Shown one piece after another: positions 29,587 through 37,827 of a stretch of 64,000 bases of DNA. The DNA is from Acetobacter estunensis (lineage in GTDB: Bacteria; Pseudomonadota; Alphaproteobacteria; Acetobacterales; Acetobacteraceae): the NCBI RefSeq assembly GCF_011516945.1, contig NZ_WOTH01000013.1, forward strand, positions 1-64,000. Reading direction: 5' to 3'. The position numbers and the translations under genes are program-made. The number at the start of each line of letters is the position of its first letter. Position 1 is the stretch's first letter. The notes under the pieces are model-generated. The model had not been told where the DNA came from. It did no database searches and saw nothing but the letters and a program-made list of their open reading frames with translations.

Positions 29587-31008
29587 TCAAAGTGTTCCAA
29601 CACGTAGCTGGCGGTTGAGTTCCCGCAGCGCATGAGTTGCCGCCTCATCGGGTGAAGCGAAGCGGTAATTGCCATTCAGCAACGAAAGCCGCTCCATGCT
29701 TGTGTTTGCCGGATCGACCTCTTCGTCCACCACCAGTTCCGGCGGCAGATAATAAGGAACGGCGACGCCTTCGGCCTGCTCTGCGGCCCATTGTCCGGGC
29801 GTGCGTTCCAGCACCTGTCGATTCGAGTGCACGATGCCCGGCACCCCCACGGTCCACCCGATCTTGTGCTGGATGGTGCCATGATGACACACAGAAAGAC
29901 TCGCATGTTCCGCAAGGGCAATGGAATCCGTGATGGACAGACCGGATGCGTCGATCACCCTCTGCTCCCCATCGGGTGCGGACGGGCACACGGCACGTCG
30001 TATCGCGGCGATTTCGGCCCGGTCACGTTCCACGGCCTGCACCGTTTCATCACGTGGGCGATAGGAATGATTGGCGGGTAGGGAAAAGCCATCGAGCAGG
30101 ATGGCGCTTTCCGGCCAATGACGGAGAATGCCCGAGCACAGGGCGATAAGAAAAGCCCGCTGATTGGTGGCTGTGCGGTTGCCGGTGCGAACGCTGATCC
30201 ACACCACGGGGAAATACCCCCCGATCTGACCGATCAAGCGACGGAGACTGGGGGATGCGGTTTGACGGGCATGTGCGAGTACATCCAGTCGCGTCTGCCG
30301 ATCGATATATGTCGAGCCGAAGCAGAACGTCACCTGTCCCGGCGCATTGGGCATACGATAGGGACCGAACCGTTCGACGGGCCAGTCTTTCAGCGCGGGT
30401 AGTAAGTTGCGCACATCTCCAAGTGGCTCCAGCAGGGAATAGAGCGTCACGGGTCCGCGCCAGTGTGGCAGGCGGGCAGCTTCCTGCAGGGCCGGCAACT
30501 GATTCCATAGCACATGCGCATAATTCTCGTCACCGCATAGCGCGACGGCAGCGTTCGCTGGGCGGAGGGGGTGCCATTCGGGGCGCGCAAAGGCGGTCAG
30601 CGTCTCTGTGGCTTCCTCGGGTGTCAGGCTCCATACTCGCGATCCGAAGGTCAGGCCTGCGCCCAGTTCTGGCAGCAGCGCCGTGCTGATGGGAAAGCCT
30701 TCACCGAGATTGGCGCTGGCCAGAATCAGTTCGGGCGCGTCGGGAAAACGAAAGAGCGTCTTGCGCTCATGGACGGTCCATGAATCGCCTGAGTGAATCA
30801 TACGACCGGTGTGCGGGCAGGGGATGCGGAAGAACCAGCGCTCGAACAGCTCCCGCTGGTACCAGCGCAGATGCCGCTCCGAGGGTCTATCCTGTTGTGC
30901 GGTTACATAATTGAGGGTGCTTTGAAGGCCGGGCATCCGGTCGAGCATCTCTCTCCACAGGGCGCGGCCCTCGGGGGTGTCGATATGCTCGATCCGGATA
31001 GAGGTCAT
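29587..31008 (-). CDS. Possible glycosyltransferase (GT61-like), uncertain
   Basis: A protein of about 473 residues. The C-terminal region (ASGLSITDSIALAEHASLSV, then CHHGTIQHKIGWTVGVPGIV) has the layout of DUF563/GT61 transferases, where a GPHGA-like loop binds the donor. The N-terminal half contains HVLWNQLPALQEAARLPHWR. The call is weak. ATG 31008 fits better than 31080, because the longer version runs into rsmB; eleven bases separate the two genes. Confidence 0.5.
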   Translation of the reverse strand: MTSIRIEHIDTPEGRALWREMLDRMPGLQSTLNYVTAQQDRPSERHLRWYQRELFERWFFRIPCPHTGRMIHSGDSWTVHERKTLFRFPDAPELILASANLGEGFPISTALLPELGAGLTFGSRVWSLTPEEATETLTAFARPEWHPLRPANAAVALCGDENYAHVLWNQLPALQEAARLPHWRGPVTLYSLLEPLGDVRNLLPALKDWPVERFGPYRMPNAPGQVTFCFGSTYIDRQTRLDVLAHARQTASPSLRRLIGQIGGYFPVVWISVRTGNRTATNQRAFLIALCSGILRHWPESAILLDGFSLPANHSYRPRDETVQAVERDRAEIAAIRRAVCPSAPDGEQRVIDASGLSITDSIALAEHASLSVCHHGTIQHKIGWTVGVPGIVHSNRQVLERTPGQWAAEQAEGVAVPYYLPPELVVDEEVDPANTSMERLSLLNGNYRFASPDEAATHALRELNRQLRVGTL

Positions 31009-31019
31009 GATGTCTGTCC

Positions 31020-32375
31020 TCAGTCGGCCTTTACAAAGCGGGCGGCGAAAAATCCGTCCATTCCGCCGCGTTCCGGCCACATGCCGGGATGCGTGCGCAA
31101 CCAGCCTTCAGGGGTGAGAGCTTCCGGCAGATCGGACAGTTCCTCCGGTGTGAAGGGATGTGGCTGTAGCCCAAGCTTGCCCGCGATTTTGCGTGCCTGT
31201 TCGGAACCCTCTTCGGACTGGAGGGAGCACACCGCGTAAACCAGTCGGCCACCGGGTTTGAGCATGCGGGCAGCGGCAGCGAGAAGCAGTTCTTGTGACT
31301 CGACCAACGCCTTCAGATCACGGGGGCGCTTGATCCACAGCGCATCGGGATGGCGCCGCGCCGTGCCGGTGGCGGAACAGGGGGCGTCGAGCAGGATGGC
31401 GTCGAAGAGGTGTTCGGGTTGCCATGCGGCCGCATCGGCGCAGACAGTGTTCACATCCAGCCTGAGGCGCGCGATGTTTTCCTTCAGACGCTCCATGCGC
31501 ACCGGATCGCGCTCCAGAGCCGTGACCTGTGCACCCGCGAGCGCCAACTGGGCGGTTTTGCCGCCGGGAGCGGCGCACAGATCGGCCACGCGCTCGCCCG
31601 GTTGAGCGGCCAGAAGGCGTGCAGGCAGACAGGCGGCGGCGTCCTGCACCCAGAATGTGCCTTCTTCGTAGCCTGCAATGTCCATGACCCGTGTTCCGGC
31701 AGGAAGGCGGACAGAGCCGGTTGGCAACAGTTCCCCACCTTCGGGAACGGGCGTGCCGGGACGCAGCGTCAGGTCGAGTGGCGCTTCATGGGAGAGGCCG
31801 CGCGCAATGGCTCGCACGGTTCCCGGGCCGAACGTCTTCCATGATGTCCACAGCCATGCAGGGATATTGAGGCGTTCCTGATCCAGCCCTTCCAGCAGGG
31901 AGGCTCCTCCTGTCGCGATCTTTCGCAGCACGGCGTTGGCCAGCCCCGCAAAGGGCGCCAGCCCGCGACGGCGCATCAGATCGACCGTGGTGCCCACGGC
32001 GGCGTGCGGCGGCGTTTCGAGAAATAGGAGCTGGCAGGCACCAATAAGGAGCGCTATGCGCACAGGCTCGGGTGGTTCCTTGCGCAGGAAAGGTTCCAGC
32101 ACGGCCATGAGCGTGCCGCGATGGCGCAGTGTGGCGGCGGCAAGACGATGGGCCGCTCCCCGGTCACGCGCTTCGGCGTCCTGTGCCGCAGATGAGCGCG
32201 CAAGCGTGGTTTCCAGCATGCGCCTGTTTTCGATCACGCCACTGACAATGTCGAAAGCGATGTCGCGTGTCGGATCGGCGGTGACAGGCCGTCTCTCTTT
32301 GGCAGGACGGGATTTGCCGCTACGGCCGGCGGGCTTGCGGCGTGCGGATGAGGGCGCGCTTGACGGAATGTTCAT
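31020..32375 (-). CDS. rsmB: 16S rRNA (cytosine-967 C5) methyltransferase-like, RsmB
   Basis: A protein of 451 residues with an N-terminal NusB-like domain (DIAFDIVSGVIENRRMLETT, and LIGACQLLFLETPPHAAVGT) and a C-terminal SAM-dependent RNA m5C methyltransferase domain: AAPGGKTAQLALAG (motif I), LLDAPCSATGTARRHPD (catalytic cysteine) and AVCSLQSEEGSEQ (second cysteine). I chose ATG 32375 at MNIPSSAP; the lysine/arginine-rich N-terminal tail is extra. Confidence 0.88.
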   Translation of the reverse strand: MNIPSSAPSSARRKPAGRSGKSRPAKERRPVTADPTRDIAFDIVSGVIENRRMLETTLARSSAAQDAEARDRGAAHRLAAATLRHRGTLMAVLEPFLRKEPPEPVRIALLIGACQLLFLETPPHAAVGTTVDLMRRRGLAPFAGLANAVLRKIATGGASLLEGLDQERLNIPAWLWTSWKTFGPGTVRAIARGLSHEAPLDLTLRPGTPVPEGGELLPTGSVRLPAGTRVMDIAGYEEGTFWVQDAAACLPARLLAAQPGERVADLCAAPGGKTAQLALAGAQVTALERDPVRMERLKENIARLRLDVNTVCADAAAWQPEHLFDAILLDAPCSATGTARRHPDALWIKRPRDLKALVESQELLLAAAARMLKPGGRLVYAVCSLQSEEGSEQARKIAGKLGLQPHPFTPEELSDLPEALTPEGWLRTHPGMWPERGGMDGFFAARFVKAD

Positions 32376-32490
32376 TGTTCCCGGTCTGAATGTGCTCGGG
32401 CCAGCACATGACACGTCATCGCCGTCGGTGCCAGCCGTTTTCCGTTCGATCCGTCATGATCCCATACCCTCAGGAGAACAGACTTCCTTC

Positions 32491-33495
32491 ATGGAGATGT
32501 TTGCCGGGAACTCGTTTCTCTCTCATGCACCTACAGAACTGCCGCTCTCACCCGGACTGCTGCTGTTTCTTCCCTCCACCAGTCCTGTAACGGGAGGCCT
32601 GCTTCTCAGATCGCATCGGCGACGTGAGTCGGAGCTTCTTCTGCCCAATCCTTTCGGCGCAGGTCTCTTCGTTACACCTGCTGATTCGCTGGAAGATCTC
32701 GGGTTCGTACCGACTGCTTTCGATCGCGTGCTTCTTCGGCAACTCGGAGCGGTCGAGGCGCCCGGCTTCCTCGAAATGAGCGCGCTGACGCTGTCTACGG
32801 CAGTGGCCGGCTTTGCCGGGCGGGAAGCGCAGGTTCTCGCACGAAAAGCCAGAGCCGTGCAGGCCGAGCGTCAAAGTCGGATGCTGGCCTATGTGCAGAC
32901 TCTTTTCGGCCCATGGGAAGCGCGGCCCGATGTGCCGGAGAGATTGGCGGCCATTCTCGTGCAGATGGGATTTTGTCCTTCCGAAGATGCTCGGCGATTG
33001 CACTCAGCCGTTCCGACCATGGAGCTTCTGAGACGTGAACTGGGGAGCGTGGAAGATCGTCTCGCCTGGACAGGTGGTGGCGTCATTTTTGAACGACTTG
33101 TACGTGTTTCACGGCAGGTTCTCGCGCATTACGAAGCTGTCTATGCGGATATGAGGGCGCTTTTGCATGACAGAGCGAGAATGACGCGATTGACTGCCAC
33201 CAACCTTCCCTATGCCGAGGAGTTGGCCTTGCTGCCCGGGTGGATACGGTTCTGTCACCTGCTGGGCGATACGGTACATGCCCACACGGCTTTTCATTTT
33301 CTTTCGGATATGGCGGCTCTGGCGATCATGCTCATGCATCGTCAGACAGCGGCGGCAGAGGGGCGGAGTTGGGCGAGCCGGTGGCAGACGGCTGCGATCG
33401 ACAGACCGGTTTCGGTGGATATGTCCCTGCATCTGGTCGAACGGAACGAACGGCTGCTCCGCATGGCATGCCTTCATGTGCTGGAGGAGATTTGA
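32491..33495 (+). CDS. Uncharacterised protein, first of a gene pair
   Basis: A protein of 334 residues of unknown function. The first part contains LSPGLLLFLPSTSPVTGG, the rest is strongly helical and arginine- and alanine-rich (for example AGREAQVLARKARAVQAERQ). No signal peptide, catalytic motif or known fold is recognised. ATG 32491 follows AGGAGA at a longish distance; the open frame extends upstream over the rsmB region but that part is antisense. The next gene begins two bases after its stop, so the pair is an operon. Confidence 0.7.
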   Translation: MEMFAGNSFLSHAPTELPLSPGLLLFLPSTSPVTGGLLLRSHRRRESELLLPNPFGAGLFVTPADSLEDLGFVPTAFDRVLLRQLGAVEAPGFLEMSALTLSTAVAGFAGREAQVLARKARAVQAERQSRMLAYVQTLFGPWEARPDVPERLAAILVQMGFCPSEDARRLHSAVPTMELLRRELGSVEDRLAWTGGGVIFERLVRVSRQVLAHYEAVYADMRALLHDRARMTRLTATNLPYAEELALLPGWIRFCHLLGDTVHAHTAFHFLSDMAALAIMLMHRQTAAAEGRSWASRWQTAAIDRPVSVDMSLHLVERNERLLRMACLHVLEEI

Positions 33496-33496
33496 C

Positions 33497-34792
33497 ATGC
33501 GAGGCAAGATTGATCTGCCAGTCGTACTGTCTTCGAAAGCCGGCATGACGCCACCGTCGGATGCTGTTGTAACGCCTGTTTTTCTGTTGCTCCATCCGCT
33601 CTGGCCGCTTGTCGTGCCAGTGACGACATGGCGTGCATCGGTTGCGGAATCGGAAAAAGGAGTGCCTGATTCCCTGCTTGAGCCGCTCGCCATATGGGTG
33701 CTGGATTGCTTTCCACAGGCGAGTCTGGTTGAGCGTCTGATTCAGGCGGCAGACGGTCAGCACCTTCCTGAGCGAGATGCTGTCCACGAACCGGAGTGGG
33801 CCGATCCAATCCGCAGGGCTTCGGAATTGTTGTGGGCGCGGGCTGCCGATGTGCTGTCTCGGCCGGTTCCAGAGCCGGTGCTTAACGAGATCGCGGTCTC
33901 ATCAGGGTTACGCACGAACGAAATAGAAGAAATTCTTCCTGCACTCGGGGTGATTTTCGCGAAGGCTGAATTTCTTTTTCCTCATCGGCGGGAAGCCGCT
34001 CCCGTCAGTCCGGATCGTGACGAATTCGAGGAAACATTGCGCGGATTGGCGATGGGAGGCAGTCGGTCATGGATGTACGGGCTGCTCGTGTTGCTGGCTT
34101 CACGCATTACTTGCGACATCGTTTTGCCGATTGCCCGGTCCGTGGCTCGTGAGTGCGGAGTGGGGCGGAGCCTTCTCGATGCGTGTGATACCGCGCTGGC
34201 CAGCATCTTTGGGCGCTTCGAAGGCTTCTGCACGCAGGCGCAAGCGGCCATCGAGCGGGTAAAACCGGTCGAACGGGAAATGCGACGTTGCGTTCCTTGG
34301 CTGGATGTCGCTGAACTGGCGTCTGTTCTGTCTCTGGTGAAATTTGCCAATCGCTGCTCATTGCATGTGCTTCCGGCAGCACGTCTCAAGGCAGCGGCCA
34401 TACAGGCGGCGCGCGCGCAGTTTGCGCTGCTGGTCAGCGAGGATCTTCTCATTCGATGGCCGGTTTCTGTCTGGCCAGATTCGCTGCTGATCGCTTTCGA
34501 AGCCGGGAACAGACGGTTGCGTCATCTGGCGACATTGGGAAGCACATTGTCGCGCTCGGCGGAGTACCGGCCGGGGCTGGAACGGCTCGCGCGTCATTAC
34601 ACGGATGCGTCTCTCATCGGCCTTTCGTTTGTCGAACGGATACGGACTGTCGAAATACTTTCGATGAGCACCACGCCATCAGGGCTTCTGACAGAATATC
34701 TGGCGCTTTTGCCGCCGTCACTGAACGCTGGCCGCAAGAAAAAGCCGGAGGTGCGGATATATCTCGATCCGCGCCCATTGCTCGCGCTCTGA
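33497..34792 (+). CDS. Uncharacterised protein, second of a gene pair
   Basis: A 431-residue, helical, leucine- and alanine-rich protein without a recognised domain. The start is ATG 33497 with GGAGGAG (33483-33489) seven bases upstream, inside the end of the previous gene. A stretch such as YGLLVLLASRITCDIVLPIA is hydrophobic, but it is broken by charged residues, so a membrane span is doubtful. It converges with glnD, from which only 22 bases separate it. I see no family. Confidence 0.7.
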   Translation: MRGKIDLPVVLSSKAGMTPPSDAVVTPVFLLLHPLWPLVVPVTTWRASVAESEKGVPDSLLEPLAIWVLDCFPQASLVERLIQAADGQHLPERDAVHEPEWADPIRRASELLWARAADVLSRPVPEPVLNEIAVSSGLRTNEIEEILPALGVIFAKAEFLFPHRREAAPVSPDRDEFEETLRGLAMGGSRSWMYGLLVLLASRITCDIVLPIARSVARECGVGRSLLDACDTALASIFGRFEGFCTQAQAAIERVKPVEREMRRCVPWLDVAELASVLSLVKFANRCSLHVLPAARLKAAAIQAARAQFALLVSEDLLIRWPVSVWPDSLLIAFEAGNRRLRHLATLGSTLSRSAEYRPGLERLARHYTDASLIGLSFVERIRTVEILSMSTTPSGLLTEYLALLPPSLNAGRKKKPEVRIYLDPRPLLAL

Positions 34793-34814
34793 TGTCTTTG
34801 GAATAAGAAAGAAG

Positions 34815-37760
34815 TTATTCTGGCTGTGCGGCCGTAAGTTCAGGCTCACGATATACGGAGTTCAAGGCCTCTTCCACGCGCTTGAGGCCCGTCATCAGAC
34901 GTTCCCGGATACGCCCCAGCCGTCCTTCGTCCGTAATTTTCATGCCGGAGAGATCTTTGACGTAGAATACGTCCACCGCTCGCACGCCATAAGTGGTGAT
35001 ATGGGCTGAGGAAATCTGCAGGCGCATATCGTTCAAAGCACTTGCGACGTCATGCAGAAGACCGGGGCGATCTCGTCCGTTGATTTCGATGACAGTGTGG
35101 GAATTGGATGCCCGGTTGTCGATCACGACGCGGGGCGGAACATGAATCGCGCGTGTGCGGGAAAGAAGCTGTCCGGGCGAGATCGCTCGGTCGATTTCTT
35201 CCGTGATGTTGATCTTTCCGCGCAGCGCTTTTTCCGCGATGGCGGAAAGACGCGCGAGCCGATGAGGTTCATCGAACGCTTCGCCGGATGCATCCTGCAC
35301 CCACAATGTATCGAGAGCCATGCCGTTCGTGAGCGTATGGATGCGGGCATCCACGATGGACGCGCCCGCCAGTGCCATGGCACCAGCGATGGCGGCAAAG
35401 ACGCCGGGATGATCCTGCGTATAAACCGTTACTTCCGTGACGCCGCGCGCCGGCAGCGGCTGGGTCTCGATCACGATGGGTGCTGACCGTGCTTCCGCCT
35501 CGCGGATCAGGCTGGCGTGACGCAGCAGAGTTTCCTGATCGAAAGACAGCCAGTAGCTGGCGTAACCCAGATCGAGAAAGCGGTCGATGTCAGCTTGTGT
35601 CACGTCTTCTTCGGCCAGAAGCTCGGCCATCATGGACTTGCTGTGAGCGACGCGCGCGTCGCGCTCCGCCGTAGCGAGACCGCCTTCGAGAACTTCAGCC
35701 ACGCGGGTGTAAAGTTCGCGCAGGAGCGTGGCTTTCCACGCATTCCACACACGCGGACTGACGGCGCGCATGTCCACGATGGTGAGCAAAAGCAGCAGGC
35801 GCAGTCGTTCGGGAGACTGCACGACATCGGCCACGTCAAGGATCGTCTTGGGGTCGTCGATATCGCGCTGGAAGGCTGTGTGGCTGAGAAGAAGGTGCTG
35901 CAGCACGAGCCACGACACGGTTTCGGTCTCTTCTCCCGAAAGACCGAGGCGGGGACACAGTTCCAGCGCCAGTTCGGAGCCAAGTTCCGAATGATCGCCA
36001 CCGCGTCCCTTGGCGATGTCATGCATCATGACGGCCATGTAGAGCGCACGACGGGACTGGAGATTTCGAGCCAGTTCGTAGGCGACGGGAATCTCGTCGG
36101 CCATTGTGCCGTCTTCCACACAGCGCAGGATACGCAGCGCCTCGATGGTGTGCTCGTCCACCGTGAAGATGTGGTACGTGTCGAACTGCATCTGTCCGAC
36201 AATGCGGGACCAGTCTGGGATCAACGCGCCCCACAGCCCGGTCTCGTTGAGCACACGCAGCCAGTGGACATAATCGGGGCGACGGTCCGTCTCTTCCACC
36301 CGGGCCAGTTCACCTTTGGGTTCGGTGCGAAGATGCGGCGGGCGGCGCGTCTGGCGTGCAGGACCGGGCCGCTCGTCGCACAAGAGATTGAGGAAAATTT
36401 CGGAGGCGCGGGCATTGGTGCGAAGTGTGGAAGCCCGACGCTCCCAGCGGATGAGCTGCTGACGGGCAAGCGGATGAACCGGCACATGCCGGTTGCGGGA
36501 CCAGTCCAGAAGCTCGAACATCTTGATGGGATCGGCTTCGAAGCTGACGCCACGGTCTGCCAGAATCTGGCCATCGAGCAGGGTAAAGCCTGCTTCGCGC
36601 ATGGCTTCGTCCGCTTTCATGACGTGGGCGGCAGGACCAAGGGCCACGCGCACGATGGTCGGCTCCAGCACATGCGTAAGGCGCATAACCTCCCGCACCG
36701 TCAGGAAATAGTGGCGCATGAAGCGTTCGACGCCATTCTGCCGACCGTGGCGCGTGTACCCCATGCGACCGCCAAGCACGGGCTGCATGTCGAATGTCAG
36801 ACGATCTTCGCCGCGTCCTGCGACGTAATGCAGATGCAGGCGAATGGACCACAGGAAGTCCCACGACCTACGGGCACGGGCGGCTTCCTGTTCCGTGAGG
36901 AACCCCAGACGGGTGAATTCGGGTGCCAGCAGATCCGAGACATGGCGTGTGCCGAACGTATAGCGACACATCCAGTAGAGCGTCTGCATGTCACGCAGAC
37001 CGCCGCGCCCTTCTTTGATGTTCGGCTCCACCAGATAGGGGCTTTCACCGAACCGGCGATGTCGTTCGGCACGCTCGCGGCGTTTGTCGGCAATGAAGCG
37101 CGCGGAGCCGGCCTCCACGCAGGCGACGATAAATCGCGCCTCGAACATGGCAAACAGGGCGAAGCTGCCGCTCAGCAGCCGGGCGTCCAGAAGGGCCGTG
37201 CGAACGGTCGTGTCCTGCTCGGCCTGCGCGATGCAATCATTGATCGAGCGGGTAGCATGGCCGACTTTCAGGCCAAGATCCCACAGGAAATAAAGGATAT
37301 ACTCCACCAGCGTGAGCATGGGGGGAGAGGGTTCCTCGGGGGTGAGGAAGAGCAGATCAATGTCACTGAACGGTGCGAGCAGACCTTTGCCGTAGCCACC
37401 TGTCGCCGCGATGCAGATGCGACCGGCAACAGTGGGAGGACAGGACGTTGCCTGCGTGGCGAACGTGAACAGCGCTTTCACCAGTTCGTCGGCATGAGCG
37501 GCGAGAAGTTTCGCCGCCTGCACGCCACGTAGCTGCCGCGCCTCGAAACGCTGGCGCACATCGGCCTGATAACGCCCAAGATGGCGGCGGAAAATCGCCA
37601 GCGCATCGTCGCGTGTAGGCGGTTGGCCGTCCTTGCCTGCAGCTTGCAGGGCTTCGCCAAGAGATACGCTCAGCATTTCCGGCGTCAAAGCCTCATCTCC
37701 CGACATGAGAGAAGAAACGCCTGCAACTGCGGGACGGGTATCGACGTTGAGACGGGACAT
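34815..37760 (-). CDS. glnD: Protein-PII uridylyltransferase/uridylyl-removing enzyme
   Basis: A 981-residue nitrogen sensor that modifies PII according to glutamine level. The nucleotidyltransferase domain shows GGYGKGLLAPFSDIDLLFL; a GlnD helical domain follows; the HD domain contains VMMHDIAKGRGGDHSELG; two ACT domains (about 780-860 and 890-970) contain VTVYTQDHPGVFAAIAGAMA and EINGRDRPGLLHDVASALND, which bind glutamine. All expected domains are present and in order. Confidence 0.96.
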   Translation of the reverse strand: MSRLNVDTRPAVAGVSSLMSGDEALTPEMLSVSLGEALQAAGKDGQPPTRDDALAIFRRHLGRYQADVRQRFEARQLRGVQAAKLLAAHADELVKALFTFATQATSCPPTVAGRICIAATGGYGKGLLAPFSDIDLLFLTPEEPSPPMLTLVEYILYFLWDLGLKVGHATRSINDCIAQAEQDTTVRTALLDARLLSGSFALFAMFEARFIVACVEAGSARFIADKRRERAERHRRFGESPYLVEPNIKEGRGGLRDMQTLYWMCRYTFGTRHVSDLLAPEFTRLGFLTEQEAARARRSWDFLWSIRLHLHYVAGRGEDRLTFDMQPVLGGRMGYTRHGRQNGVERFMRHYFLTVREVMRLTHVLEPTIVRVALGPAAHVMKADEAMREAGFTLLDGQILADRGVSFEADPIKMFELLDWSRNRHVPVHPLARQQLIRWERRASTLRTNARASEIFLNLLCDERPGPARQTRRPPHLRTEPKGELARVEETDRRPDYVHWLRVLNETGLWGALIPDWSRIVGQMQFDTYHIFTVDEHTIEALRILRCVEDGTMADEIPVAYELARNLQSRRALYMAVMMHDIAKGRGGDHSELGSELALELCPRLGLSGEETETVSWLVLQHLLLSHTAFQRDIDDPKTILDVADVVQSPERLRLLLLLTIVDMRAVSPRVWNAWKATLLRELYTRVAEVLEGGLATAERDARVAHSKSMMAELLAEEDVTQADIDRFLDLGYASYWLSFDQETLLRHASLIREAEARSAPIVIETQPLPARGVTEVTVYTQDHPGVFAAIAGAMALAGASIVDARIHTLTNGMALDTLWVQDASGEAFDEPHRLARLSAIAEKALRGKINITEEIDRAISPGQLLSRTRAIHVPPRVVIDNRASNSHTVIEINGRDRPGLLHDVASALNDMRLQISSAHITTYGVRAVDVFYVKDLSGMKITDEGRLGRIRERLMTGLKRVEEALNSVYREPELTAAQPE

Positions 37761-37827
37761 GCGATCAGGTCTGGCTCGGCAAGAGAGGGATCGGAACTTT
37801 CATTCTCCGACGGAACGCGCCTTCGCT

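Noticed and set aside
35517-37532. 671-codon open frame on the plus strand
   Set aside because: It lies fully antisense to glnD, whose domains are clear. Long antisense frames are common in GC-rich coding DNA, and the product has no recognisable features.
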